Positions 8,743 to 18,999 of a stretch of 64,000 bases of DNA are shown here, piece after piece (positions within the stretch are counted from its first letter, which is position 1; each line of letters starts with the position of its first letter). The DNA lies in assembly GCF_020166495.1 (NCBI RefSeq), contig NZ_JAINZS010000004.1:434001-498000 (forward strand). Direction: 5' to 3'. A program made the translations under genes and the position numbers. The stretch comes from Robertkochia aurantiaca. Lineage in GTDB: Bacteria > Bacteroidota > Bacteroidia > Flavobacteriales > Flavobacteriaceae. A model generated the notes under the pieces. That model did not search any database, was not told the DNA's origin, and saw nothing but the letters and a program-made list of their open reading frames with translations.

Positions 8743-8750
8743 CAAAAATA
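8743..8750 (-). promoter_or_regulatory. Probable bioF operon promoter, close to the start codon
   Basis: Minus strand reads TATTTTTG, an exact TAnnTTTG match, followed by four bases and the bioF ATG. If transcription starts a few bases downstream of the box as usual in Bacteroidota, the mRNA would be leaderless or nearly so. No TTG is found at the expected -33 spacing. Confidence 0.4.
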
Positions 8751-8838
8751 CAACACTGATACGATTTGAGACATACCCTCGAACGATTAGACTCATTTTA
8801 TTACCTTAGAAAAAATTAAAATCTCAAATTAACACCAC

Positions 8839-10632
8839 ATGAACATTCGATTAGTCATGCTGGCCTTCCTTTTGGCAGCTTTGCCGATAAGATCTCAGGA
8901 AGCCATACATTACCACATTTCATTCGATAACGCCATACACCACCTTGCAGAAATTGATGTTTCCTTCACCCAATTGGAAGGAAAAGACCTTTCTGTTCGT
9001 ATGGCGAGAAGTTCCCCCGGAAGATATGCCATACATGAATTTGCTAAAAATGTTTTCGGATTCACTGCTGTCAACTCCAAAGGAGACACACTTCAAACAG
9101 AAAGGCCCGACCCCTACAGCTGGACCGTAAAGGAACATGACGGAACGGTAAAGGTGTCTTATTATCTGTTTGCCAATCGCGCCGACGGAACCTATAGCCA
9201 GATCGATGAAACACATGCACACCTGAATATGCCGGCAACATTCATGTTTGCTCCTGAATATGCCGAAAGACCAATCGACATATTCTTTGAGGTCAGGGAA
9301 GACCTGAACTGGAAAGTAGCCACCCAACTCAAACAAACAGGGCACAACAGATTTTCAGCACCCGATCTCCAGTACTTCATGGACAGCCCTACAGAAATCA
9401 GCGATTTCAAAGAGCGGAGCTTCATTGTTGAAGGTAAAACCGGAAAACAGGAGATTAGCTTCGTCTTACACGATAATGCTTCTGAGAGTACATTCGACGA
9501 TTATTTCGAAAAGGTCAAAAAAATCGTACTTGAGGAACGAAAAGTGTTTGGGGAACTTCCTGAATTCGACTATGATCGCTACACCTTTATCGCATGCTAT
9601 ACTCCGGGAGTCTCAGGTGATGGGATGGAACACAGAAATTCAACCATTTTGACCAGCACCTTATCAATCGAAGAAGGTGATGGTGGTTTCGAAAGAAATA
9701 TCGGGACAGTCTCTCATGAATTCTTTCATGCCTGGAACGTAGAACGCATTAGACCGGACAGTCTCGAACCTTTTGATTTTACCGGCGCAAACATGAGCGG
9801 AGCACTTTGGTTTGCTGAAGGCTTTACGAGTTACTACACCTCGCTGATGCTGATCAGGCCCGGCATCATCGATATTGAAGATTATTTAAGGCAACTAAAC
9901 CGCACATTCAATTATGTATGGACCTCCCCGGCGAGAACCTGGTTCAACCCGGTAGAGATGAGTTACCAGGCCCCATTCGTAGATGCAGCCACTGCTATTG
10001 ACCCCACCAACTTTAACAATACCTTCATCTCATATTACTCTTACGGAAGTATGCTCGGTCTTGCTCTTGACCTGAAATTAAGACAGAAAGGACTGACTCT
10101 CGATGAGTATATGAAAACAGTATGGGAAGCTCATGGAAAAAAGGAAGAACCCTACACCTTGCAAGACCTGCAAAGCCTTTTAGCGGAGTACGCCGGGAGT
10201 GAGTTCGCAAACGACTTTTTCAACAACTACATCTTCAAAAGCAGGATGCCTGATTACCACACTTTATTTGAAACCGTAGGTTTTGAACTCAAATTTGAAG
10301 AAGGACCTGGTGAAACAGGAGTGAAGTTTAAAAACAACAGGGTTACATCCACAGCGAAGATGGGTTCTCCCGCCTGGAAGGCCGGTATCGGAGAAGGAGA
10401 TACGATTATCAGCGTGAACGGACTTGAAATTACTGATGAAGACGACCTGAACGAAGTGCTTAAGGACTATCAGGCTGGAAACACGCTGAAATTAACCCTT
10501 AAAAGAAATGGGCGTATCCTGGAAAGGGAGCTGCAGGTTGAGAAAAACAATGACTATATCATCACCATAGCTCCGGATGTCACGAAAAAACAATTAAAAG
10601 CAAGAGCCTCCTGGCTGGAAGGAAAAGATTAA
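8839..10632 (+). CDS. M61 family metallopeptidase with PDZ domain
   Basis: A 597-residue glycyl aminopeptidase-like protein of family M61. A signal peptide is likely (MNIRLVMLAFLLAALPIRSQ), so it acts in the periplasm or outside. The zinc motif HEFFHAW has H293, E294 and H297, with the third ligand expected in FAEGFTSYY about 35 residues later. A PDZ domain occupies roughly residues 495-580 (GSPAWKAGIGEGDTIISVNG). The N-terminal beta-rich domain (SSPGRYAIHEFAKNV) is the usual M61 start. The substrate is unknown; family members prefer N-terminal Gly or Ala. It is transcribed alone, divergent from bioF, and ends at a terminator shared with atpC. Confidence 0.9.
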   Translation: MNIRLVMLAFLLAALPIRSQEAIHYHISFDNAIHHLAEIDVSFTQLEGKDLSVRMARSSPGRYAIHEFAKNVFGFTAVNSKGDTLQTERPDPYSWTVKEHDGTVKVSYYLFANRADGTYSQIDETHAHLNMPATFMFAPEYAERPIDIFFEVREDLNWKVATQLKQTGHNRFSAPDLQYFMDSPTEISDFKERSFIVEGKTGKQEISFVLHDNASESTFDDYFEKVKKIVLEERKVFGELPEFDYDRYTFIACYTPGVSGDGMEHRNSTILTSTLSIEEGDGGFERNIGTVSHEFFHAWNVERIRPDSLEPFDFTGANMSGALWFAEGFTSYYTSLMLIRPGIIDIEDYLRQLNRTFNYVWTSPARTWFNPVEMSYQAPFVDAATAIDPTNFNNTFISYYSYGSMLGLALDLKLRQKGLTLDEYMKTVWEAHGKKEEPYTLQDLQSLLAEYAGSEFANDFFNNYIFKSRMPDYHTLFETVGFELKFEEGPGETGVKFKNNRVTSTAKMGSPAWKAGIGEGDTIISVNGLEITDEDDLNEVLKDYQAGNTLKLTLKRNGRILERELQVEKNNDYIITIAPDVTKKQLKARASWLEGKD

Positions 10633-10635
10633 CCA

Positions 10636-10670
10636 TAAAAAAAGCGCCTGTAAAAACAGGCGCTTTTTTA
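10636..10670. terminator. Bidirectional terminator between the M61 peptidase and atpC
   Basis: AAAGCGCCTG and CAGGCGCTTT form a perfect ten-base-pair stem with a short A-rich loop. A runs on the left and T runs on the right give a U-tract in both directions, so it can end both converging transcripts. Confidence 0.85.
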
Positions 10671-10697
10671 TATGTGTTAAGGTGAAGCTTACAATGA

Positions 10698-10976
10698 TCA
10701 GTCAGCTAAAACGATCACCTTATTATCATTCATCTCAATAGTTCCGCTCTGAATAGGAAGAATGGTTTCATTCTTATCACCTTTGGTAAACCTGTCGGCG
10801 AACTCTTTCTTAAGGGTAATATCACCATAGATCTTAACAGCGCCCTTACCGAGTATAGATACGATAGGAGCGTGATGATTCAGCATCTGGAAATCCCCGT
10901 CTACTCCGGGAACCGCGACCGAGGTCACCTCTCCTTTAAACAATGTAGCTTCAGGGCTTACAATTTCTAAAAACAT
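10698..10976 (-). CDS. atpC: ATP synthase F1 epsilon subunit
   Basis: A 92-residue epsilon subunit: MFLEIVSPEATLFKGEVTSVAVPGVDGDFQ-type start split as MFLEIVSPEATLFKGEV and VAVPGVDGDFQMLNHHAP, then the second half of the beta sandwich. The protein consists only of the N-terminal beta domain and lacks the C-terminal helical hairpin that in E. coli (139 residues) inhibits ATP hydrolysis. This short form is usual in Bacteroidota. It follows atpD by 47 bases. Other F1Fo genes are not in the window, as expected where atpDC is separate. Confidence 0.93.
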   Translation of the reverse strand: MFLEIVSPEATLFKGEVTSVAVPGVDGDFQMLNHHAPIVSILGKGAVKIYGDITLKKEFADRFTKGDKNETILPIQSGTIEMNDNKVIVLAD

Positions 10977-11023
10977 AGGTCAATATCTAAATTCGGTTAA
11001 ACTTGAAACCTTTTGGGTCCCTT

Positions 11024-12535
<1,512 letters not shown>

Positions 12536-12615
12536 TTAAGTGTTTAATGTTTAGCTTATTATTTGCTGAAAAAAACCTAAAACATCAGTTCAATAAGCAA
12601 GCTTTTTTCGCGCTG

Positions 12616-12623
12616 CAAAGATA
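12616..12623 (-). promoter_or_regulatory. Probable atpDC promoter -7 element
   Basis: Minus strand reads TATCTTTG, an exact TAnnTTTG match, giving a leader of about 75 bases before atpD. The surrounding sequence is AT-rich; no clear -33 TTG is seen. Confidence 0.5.
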
Positions 12624-12703
12624 TATTTTTAATTGAAAAAATATCCTTTTTATAATTTTTTTTTACACCCCTTAACACCTCGTTCTTACCGAGATGTCCG
12701 GCA

Positions 12704-12735
12704 TAAAAAAAGACCCCTGAAAACAGGAGTCTTTC
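12704..12735 (-). terminator. Terminator of the SGNH-hydrolase/TonB receptor unit
   Basis: On the minus strand AAAGACTCCTG pairs with CAGGGGTCTTT (one mismatch) across a four-base loop and runs into seven U residues. It lies 25 bases after the SGNH hydrolase stop and separates it from the atpD promoter. Confidence 0.8.
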
Positions 12736-12758
12736 TTCTATATTGATATGTTAAATGA

Positions 12759-14246
12759 TCAGTTTGGCAGGTCGGCCGGATACAAGGTCGGAAAATCTGC
12801 GGCCTCATACCTGGGCAACACGGCGTTGTAGCTGGTCTCGATGGCACCCATCATAATATTTGCCACGTAGGCATTACCACGAGCAGTAAGGTGAATTCCG
12901 TCAAGTGAGAACAAACCTCCGAAAACCAAATCTCCGGTAAGGGTGAATTCATCGAAAGGAACTCCGCCCTGGCTGATATTCTCAAATTCGGCATTGGCAT
13001 CAACAAACGCCAGGCCATACTGACCGGCCAGAGAAGATATCACCTGGTTAAAACTTGCCGTAGCTGTCTGAACCTCTGCGATCTCATCTGTTGTAAGCAC
13101 CCACCTGTCTTCCAGAGGAACACTTACCCCATTGATCAGGGTAGGATCACCACCAACATTGGTACCTATGAAAGACGCCCCCGGCAATACCAGAAGGTCT
13201 TCAGGCTTGGTTTGGCGGTAGGAAGGCAACCCAATTGCTCCAAGATCTGTAAGGTATTCATCTACGATAACGACCGGGTTCTGACCTTCGGCAAACACTA
13301 TGGTTCTTGCTTCACGCTCTTCAGCTGAGATGGCCTGCAACGCTTCTGCCTGCAGTAATCCCTGATTATAGGGTGCAAACTGTTGATTCAGAAAAGCTGC
13401 GGTAGCCGCATCTAAAGGAACAGGGTTGTAAGGCACCGTTGTGAAATAAGGTATTCCGGTAACATCAGGAATATTGGCTACCACCCCTCCTGCTCCGTTC
13501 GCTGTAAGTACGCTTAATAAGTTATTATAAACACTCGCAAATACCTGCGGATCACTTATATCATTTGATCCATAGGTAGAAGGGTCGAAATTATTGAGTT
13601 GATTATCACCGTCACCTCCTGAAGTCGCATACCCAAGCACGTCATTGGCTCCTATCCACAGTGAAAAGAAGCTGGGGTCCTGAACGGCAGCATCTTCAAT
13701 AACCGAGGCAGATGCACTGCTGGCGAAGCGGGCATAATAAGGGTTCGCCTGCCCCAGGGGCACACCCTGAAGATTCCCGTAACCATTGGCCAGCAAATGA
13801 AAGCTCTTAGCGCCGGGAACACCCATATTATTGAAAGGACCACTGAGTTGTTGTGTAATATCTGTTGTAGGAGTCGCAGGAAGTCTTACCGGGGCCTGAC
13901 CATTAAAATAAAGTCTCGGCTCCTGTATTTGAGTCCCTCCGAATAGCAGGCCTCCGATGTTATCATTCATGAGAGGTTGAGTAAACTCCCCTCCACCGAC
14001 CACAGAGAACTGATTAGCCAGAAGATTCGGGAAAGAATTTTCCTGAGCAGCTATGAATAGCGCGCCATCTGAAAAACCTGCGGTAAGCGAGTTACCCAGG
14101 GATACATAAGTTGTAAAGTCAGCATCACCGGCACTGTATTCAACTTCTTCTGCCGGCGGCATACCCGTGGTTGCATCATCATCGCTCGAACAGGACACTA
14201 TTGCGATCGCTGCAAAAGGTATGATCCACTTTGTATATAATTTCAT
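12759..14246 (-). CDS. SGNH/GDSL hydrolase lipoprotein
   Basis: A 495-residue exported lipoprotein. The lipobox ends at C19 (AIVSC), followed by SSDDD, an acidic tract like the lipoprotein export signal that sends Bacteroidota lipoproteins to the cell surface. Block I is SLGNSLTAGF with S53 as nucleophile (GNSL rather than GDSL), block III is GAND, and block V is DGIHLTARGNAYVAN supplying Asp and His. It should be an esterase or lipase acting on an extracellular substrate. It starts 11 bases after the upstream TonB receptor, so the pair form an operon and probably act together, the lipoprotein cleaving or binding what the receptor imports. Confidence 0.88.
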   Translation of the reverse strand: MKLYTKWIIPFAAIAIVSCSSDDDATTGMPPAEEVEYSAGDADFTTYVSLGNSLTAGFSDGALFIAAQENSFPNLLANQFSVVGGGEFTQPLMNDNIGGLLFGGTQIQEPRLYFNGQAPVRLPATPTTDITQQLSGPFNNMGVPGAKSFHLLANGYGNLQGVPLGQANPYYARFASSASASVIEDAAVQDPSFFSLWIGANDVLGYATSGGDGDNQLNNFDPSTYGSNDISDPQVFASVYNNLLSVLTANGAGGVVANIPDVTGIPYFTTVPYNPVPLDAATAAFLNQQFAPYNQGLLQAEALQAISAEEREARTIVFAEGQNPVVIVDEYLTDLGAIGLPSYRQTKPEDLLVLPGASFIGTNVGGDPTLINGVSVPLEDRWVLTTDEIAEVQTATASFNQVISSLAGQYGLAFVDANAEFENISQGGVPFDEFTLTGDLVFGGLFSLDGIHLTARGNAYVANIMMGAIETSYNAVLPRYEAADFPTLYPADLPN

Positions 14247-14257
14247 GTTCTTAGATT

Positions 14258-17023
14258 TTATAGATTATTGATTGTCCAGGAAACGTAGAACTGTGAACCG
14301 ATTCTACCGGTACCAAAGGCTGTAAAATACTCTTCTCCCGTGAGGTTGGCCGCTCCGGCTTTGAAGGTAGATTTGATACTGGGAACGCGGTAATTGATCT
14401 GCGCGTCAACAACATGGAAAGAAGGCACCTGTCCGTCTCCAAAGCTTGCCTGCCAGAAAAACGTATCACTCCATCGGTAATTCACACCGAAACCAAAATT
14501 CTCGAACAATTCATTATTGCCAAAAGAAGCTTTGAACTTATGCTTAGGCGTATTGAAGTTCGGTCTGAAATCAGGATCGTCAAGCTCAAAATCAGCATAA
14601 GTATAGTTCAATCCAAGATCGAAACCATTGAGTATTCTGGCATTAACAGCGATCGATCCACCCCATGACTGCACTCCTGATTCGGCATTTGTATAGGTTT
14701 GATATGCCTTAAAGTCTCCAAACTGTAATGCTCCTAGCGCCAGTTGATCCGGAGCTCCGCCGTTACCATCAACATCACCATAGAAAGGAACAAGTACTGT
14801 TTCATTGGCGATAAAGTCATCATACTCGGTATAATAACCGCTCAGGTCTACAGATATCTTATTGACCTGTCCGCGGTAACCCAATTCATATACTCTGGCT
14901 TTTTCAGGCTCTACCAAACCAACGCTGGCCGCGGTTGGGGCACCTGCCTGAACAGAATTCAGGGTAAAAGCATTTTCATAGGCTCTGCGCCCGAGAACGG
15001 TTTCAGTTGTTTCTCCACCGTTAAGCGCTGCATTATTCACATTATAGGTTCTGACGTCACGGTCAAGGTTTTCTTCAGCCGATCCAACCAGGATAGCGGC
15101 ACCTGCATCCAACCCTATAAAAAGGTCCTGGGTAGTAGGGTTACGAAAGGCCGTCTGGAATGAAGCTCTGAAGTTGTGGTTTCTGTTTTCTCCGGCAGTA
15201 TAACCCACAGAAAAACGCGGTGTTACCTGTCCGTCGAACAATTCAGATTTGTCATAACGCATTGAACCGGTTAGCTTAAGTCTTTCATCAAGCAATTGTT
15301 TCTGAATCTGGGTATAAAGCCCGTATTCTTTATAATCTATCGGTCCGTCGATATCTGTATAGATGGTTCCGAATGAATTAAGCACGTATTCTCTGAAAGA
15401 ACCCCCTACCTGAATGTCTACAACATCGGTCAGGTGTCCAAAATTATAGTTAGCATCTACGTGGCGTAATTTAGATCCGTCCTGGAACTTTGAACCTGTG
15501 GTCAGGTCGGGATCATTAGTAACAGTTTCAAAGGCACTTTCAAACCCTGGAGTACCCGGCAACAATCTTCCGGAATCTGCAGCTCCACGAGCGATCTGGT
15601 GAGCCTGGTCACTGGTGGCTCCGCCAAGGGCAGCCTGAATATAGGCTCCTGCATATTCACCGAACCAGGTCGAATCATCTTTCCAAAGCCTGTTGATGTT
15701 GATCCCGGTAAAACGCATATCGTAAGAATCACCGGCGGTTTCATCGGTGAAGTATCCACGAACAAAGAAATTGTCATTGCGGAATTCCAGTTTATGTTGC
15801 TGCAAGAAGAAATTCTTGATGTTATAGCGGTTAGCACCCTGGTAGATGGTCGTACCCCTACCCAGTTTTGCCTGATAAATGATCTCAAAATCATCTGCAA
15901 AAGGCCTGTAGTGCAGAGCCGCATCGAATTTTACGCTTTCCGCGTTGTAGTTGGTCAGATCCTGCTCGGCATAACCCGTACGACTTACATTCTCGTTAGG
16001 CAGTAAGTTCACTGCACTTTGAGGAATCAGTCCCATAGCAGCCAAAGCGTTCCCCACACCTCTGATGTTGGTACTTACTTCATCACCATATATGTTAACC
16101 CCGTCATAATTCGGGTCAACTCTTCCGACCCCTGGATTATTCAGGTTTGAAAAATCGTTGGCAAACCAGTCTGTACCCCTGAGATACCCGAAGTTCACTT
16201 TACCGGCAAATTTCTCTGAAAATTTCTTTGCAGCACGGAAGCCTACGTCATAATATTCGTTATCACCGGCAGCTTCCTGAGAGGTCAATCCGGTTTTGAT
16301 ATAGGCGCTCACCCCTTCGAAATCGAACGGACTTTTACTGCGCATAAAAAGAATACCGTTAAAGGCATTCGCTCCGTATAATGCTGAAGAGGCACCCGGA
16401 AGTAACTCGACGCTTTGAACATCAAGTTCGGTCATACCCAAAAGGTTACCTAAAGGGAAGTTCAATGCAGGAGCTGAATTATCCATTCCGTCAACCAGCT
16501 GCACAAAACGCGTATTGGCAAAGGTGGCAAAACCACGGGTGTTGATAGACTTAAAGGTCAAACTGTTCACATTGATATCAACTCCTTTAAGGTTTTCGAG
16601 TCCGTCATAAAAGGTAGCCGAAGGAGTGGATTTGATATCTTCCAGTCCGAAGCGTTCTACCGTAACCGGCGACTCGAAAATTCTTTCCGGAGTACGGGAG
16701 GCAGAAATCACGATTTCTCCTAATTGAGTAGTCTCTTCTTCAAGTTTAATAGTGATCTGTTCAGTTGAAGAAGTCACCTGTACCGTCTGGGAAGTAAAGC
16801 CAATGCTCGACACCCGAATGGTAAATGGTGGTTCTTCATCTACAGTAAGAGTAAAAAAACCATCGAAGTCAGTAACAACTCCAACGGCTTTCCCTGATAG
16901 AATTACGTTAGCGCCCGGGATCGGTTCATTAGTTTCATCAACAACCTGTCCGGTAATTGTAGTCTGGGCATTAACGCTATATCCAATAAATAAAATCAGT
17001 GCATAGAGTAGCGTTCTCATCAT
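14258..17023 (-). CDS. TonB-dependent receptor with carboxypeptidase-like domain
   Basis: A 921-residue outer-membrane receptor. Signal peptide to about residue 19, CarboxypepD_reg-like domain at about 21-100 (TGQVVDETNEPIPGANVIL, TDFDGFFTL), plug at about 110-240 (RFVQLVDGMDN, VELLPGASSALYGANAFNG), then a large beta barrel ending in the aromatic/hydrophobic SWTINNL. It lacks a SusD partner; instead an SGNH-hydrolase lipoprotein follows 11 bases downstream. The ligand is therefore more likely an acylated or esterified compound than a plain glycan, which is inference. Confidence 0.92.
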   Translation of the reverse strand: MMRTLLYALILFIGYSVNAQTTITGQVVDETNEPIPGANVILSGKAVGVVTDFDGFFTLTVDEEPPFTIRVSSIGFTSQTVQVTSSTEQITIKLEEETTQLGEIVISASRTPERIFESPVTVERFGLEDIKSTPSATFYDGLENLKGVDINVNSLTFKSINTRGFATFANTRFVQLVDGMDNSAPALNFPLGNLLGMTELDVQSVELLPGASSALYGANAFNGILFMRSKSPFDFEGVSAYIKTGLTSQEAAGDNEYYDVGFRAAKKFSEKFAGKVNFGYLRGTDWFANDFSNLNNPGVGRVDPNYDGVNIYGDEVSTNIRGVGNALAAMGLIPQSAVNLLPNENVSRTGYAEQDLTNYNAESVKFDAALHYRPFADDFEIIYQAKLGRGTTIYQGANRYNIKNFFLQQHKLEFRNDNFFVRGYFTDETAGDSYDMRFTGININRLWKDDSTWFGEYAGAYIQAALGGATSDQAHQIARGAADSGRLLPGTPGFESAFETVTNDPDLTTGSKFQDGSKLRHVDANYNFGHLTDVVDIQVGGSFREYVLNSFGTIYTDIDGPIDYKEYGLYTQIQKQLLDERLKLTGSMRYDKSELFDGQVTPRFSVGYTAGENRNHNFRASFQTAFRNPTTQDLFIGLDAGAAILVGSAEENLDRDVRTYNVNNAALNGGETTETVLGRRAYENAFTLNSVQAGAPTAASVGLVEPEKARVYELGYRGQVNKISVDLSGYYTEYDDFIANETVLVPFYGDVDGNGGAPDQLALGALQFGDFKAYQTYTNAESGVQSWGGSIAVNARILNGFDLGLNYTYADFELDDPDFRPNFNTPKHKFKASFGNNELFENFGFGVNYRWSDTFFWQASFGDGQVPSFHVVDAQINYRVPSIKSTFKAGAANLTGEEYFTAFGTGRIGSQFYVSWTINNL

Positions 17024-17110
17024 ATTAGTTTAGTTTTTTGATGAGCTCAATATACACCTTTTTTAATTATTTAAATAAAGGGCTCTATTTATAAGTTATT
17101 CACAAAATTA

Positions 17111-18958
17111 CTACTCTACAGTAACAGATTTCGCAAGATTACGAGGTTGATCCACATTACAACCGCGCATAACTGCGATATGATAGGACAACAACTGTAG
17201 CGGGATGGTAGTAAGAAGTGGCGAAAGTCCTTCGTACGTCTCAGGAACCTCGATCACATGATCGGCGAGTTTCTTAACGTCTTTATCTCCCTCGGTAACT
17301 ATAGCGATGATCTTTCCCTTTCGTGATTTGATCTCCTGAATATTACTCACGACCTTTTCATAGTGACCTTTTTTGGTAGCTATCACCACTACCGGCATAT
17401 GTTCATCGATAAGAGCGATCGGACCGTGCTTCATCTCTGCAGCAGGATATCCTTCGGCATGAATATAAGAGATCTCCTTTAATTTAAGAGCACCCTCAAG
17501 GGCAACAGGAAAATTATATCCTCTACCGAGATACAGGAAGTTGGTAGCATCTTTAAAAATGGAAGAGATATATTTTACATGGGCATCTATCTGAAGACTG
17601 TCGGCCACTTTATCGGGAATGGTCTCCAGCTCCACCAGGTGATTATGGAATTCTGATTCACTCAACCTTCCTTTAGCCTTAGCCAGCTTAAGAGCCATGA
17701 GAGTCAATACGGTGATCTGAGTGGTAAAAGCTTTGGTTGAGGCCACGCCGATCTCCGGACCTGCGTGGGTATAAGCCCCCGCATGCGACTCTCTCGCAAT
17801 AGAAGAACCTACCACGTTACAAACCCCAAAAACAAATGCACCATTCTCCTTGGCCAGTTTTATCGCAGCCAGTGTATCTGCCGTTTCCCCTGATTGAGAA
17901 ATGGCTATAACCACATCATCCTGGTTAATAATGGGGTTTCTGTACCTGAATTCTGAAGCATATTCCACTTCAACGGGAACACGAACAAGTTGTTCAATGA
18001 TATACTCCGATACGAGTCCGGCATGCCATGAAGTTCCGCAGGCAACTACTATAATACGTTTTGCGTTCAGGAACTTTTCAAGGTTATTATCAACCCCCGC
18101 CATCTTTATGATTCCGGAATTGATTCTCAAACGCCCTCTGTAAGTGTCCTTGATAGCCTTAGGCTGCTCGTGTATTTCCTTGAGCATAAAGTGATCATAA
18201 CCTGCCTTTTCGATTTGTTCAAGATTCAATTGCAGCTCCTGAACATATGGCATCACCTGCTTATCACCTTTGATCTGCCGCACTTTCACATCGCGACCTC
18301 TTCTAATAATGGCGAGCTGCTCGTCTTCCAGGTATATGGCGTTATTCGTGTATTCTATAAAAGGAGAGGCATCTGAGGCGATAAAATATTCCCCTTCACC
18401 AACTCCGATAGCCAGAGGACTACCCAATTTGGCTACTACGATCTCATCAGGTTTGCGCTTGTCAAATACGGCGATAGCATAAGCACCAACCACCTGGTTA
18501 AGGGCAATCTGAACGGCTTTACCCAGCTTAACCCCTTCTTTGATCTGTATATCTTCGATCAGGTTGACTAAGACCTCGGTATCTGTATCTGAAGCAAACT
18601 GATATCCTCTTCCTTCCAAAGCCTCTTTTATGGAGGCATAATTTTCAATGATCCCGTTATGAATTATCACCAGGTTGCCTGAATTGGAATAATGCGGGTG
18701 TGCATTCTGATCGTTCGGCTCTCCATGAGTTGCCCAGCGGGTATGACCGATTCCCACATTACCGTGAATTACTCCGGCACTTTCTGCTTTGCTTTTCAGG
18801 TCAGCAACCTTACCCTGAGTTTTACACAGTTCAATGTCGTTATTGTTAAATAAAGCCAGACCGGCGCTATCATATCCTCTGTATTCCAAACGCTCCAGCC
18901 CCTTTGTAATGATTCCGTAGGCTTCTTTATCTCCTAAATAACCAACAATCCCGCACAT
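17111..18958 (-). CDS. glmS: Glucosamine-6-phosphate synthase (isomerizing)
   Basis: A 615-residue amidotransferase making glucosamine-6-phosphate from fructose-6-phosphate and glutamine, the entry step to peptidoglycan and LPS amino sugars. The N-terminal nucleophile is C2 in MCGIVGYLG; GHTRWATHG and the class II glutaminase domain follow, then two SIS domains (CGTSWHAGLVSEY, ISQSGETADTLAAI, LGRGYNFPVALEGALKLKE) and the C-terminal LAKSVTVE. It is the last gene of a unit with a GT5-like protein and a DUF4270 lipoprotein. Confidence 0.98.
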   Translation of the reverse strand: MCGIVGYLGDKEAYGIITKGLERLEYRGYDSAGLALFNNNDIELCKTQGKVADLKSKAESAGVIHGNVGIGHTRWATHGEPNDQNAHPHYSNSGNLVIIHNGIIENYASIKEALEGRGYQFASDTDTEVLVNLIEDIQIKEGVKLGKAVQIALNQVVGAYAIAVFDKRKPDEIVVAKLGSPLAIGVGEGEYFIASDASPFIEYTNNAIYLEDEQLAIIRRGRDVKVRQIKGDKQVMPYVQELQLNLEQIEKAGYDHFMLKEIHEQPKAIKDTYRGRLRINSGIIKMAGVDNNLEKFLNAKRIIVVACGTSWHAGLVSEYIIEQLVRVPVEVEYASEFRYRNPIINQDDVVIAISQSGETADTLAAIKLAKENGAFVFGVCNVVGSSIARESHAGAYTHAGPEIGVASTKAFTTQITVLTLMALKLAKAKGRLSESEFHNHLVELETIPDKVADSLQIDAHVKYISSIFKDATNFLYLGRGYNFPVALEGALKLKEISYIHAEGYPAAEMKHGPIALIDEHMPVVVIATKKGHYEKVVSNIQEIKSRKGKIIAIVTEGDKDVKKLADHVIEVPETYEGLSPLLTTIPLQLLSYHIAVMRGCNVDQPRNLAKSVTVE

Positions 18959-18999
18959 AGTATTCCTGTTTTTTCGTTAGATCTTAAATGAAAGAAAAA

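Noticed and set aside
8739-8838. Search for a BirA-type operator or biotin riboswitch upstream of bioF
   Set aside because: No TTGT-AACC-type dyad or structured leader is visible; the promoter-like box lies too near the start codon for a riboswitch.
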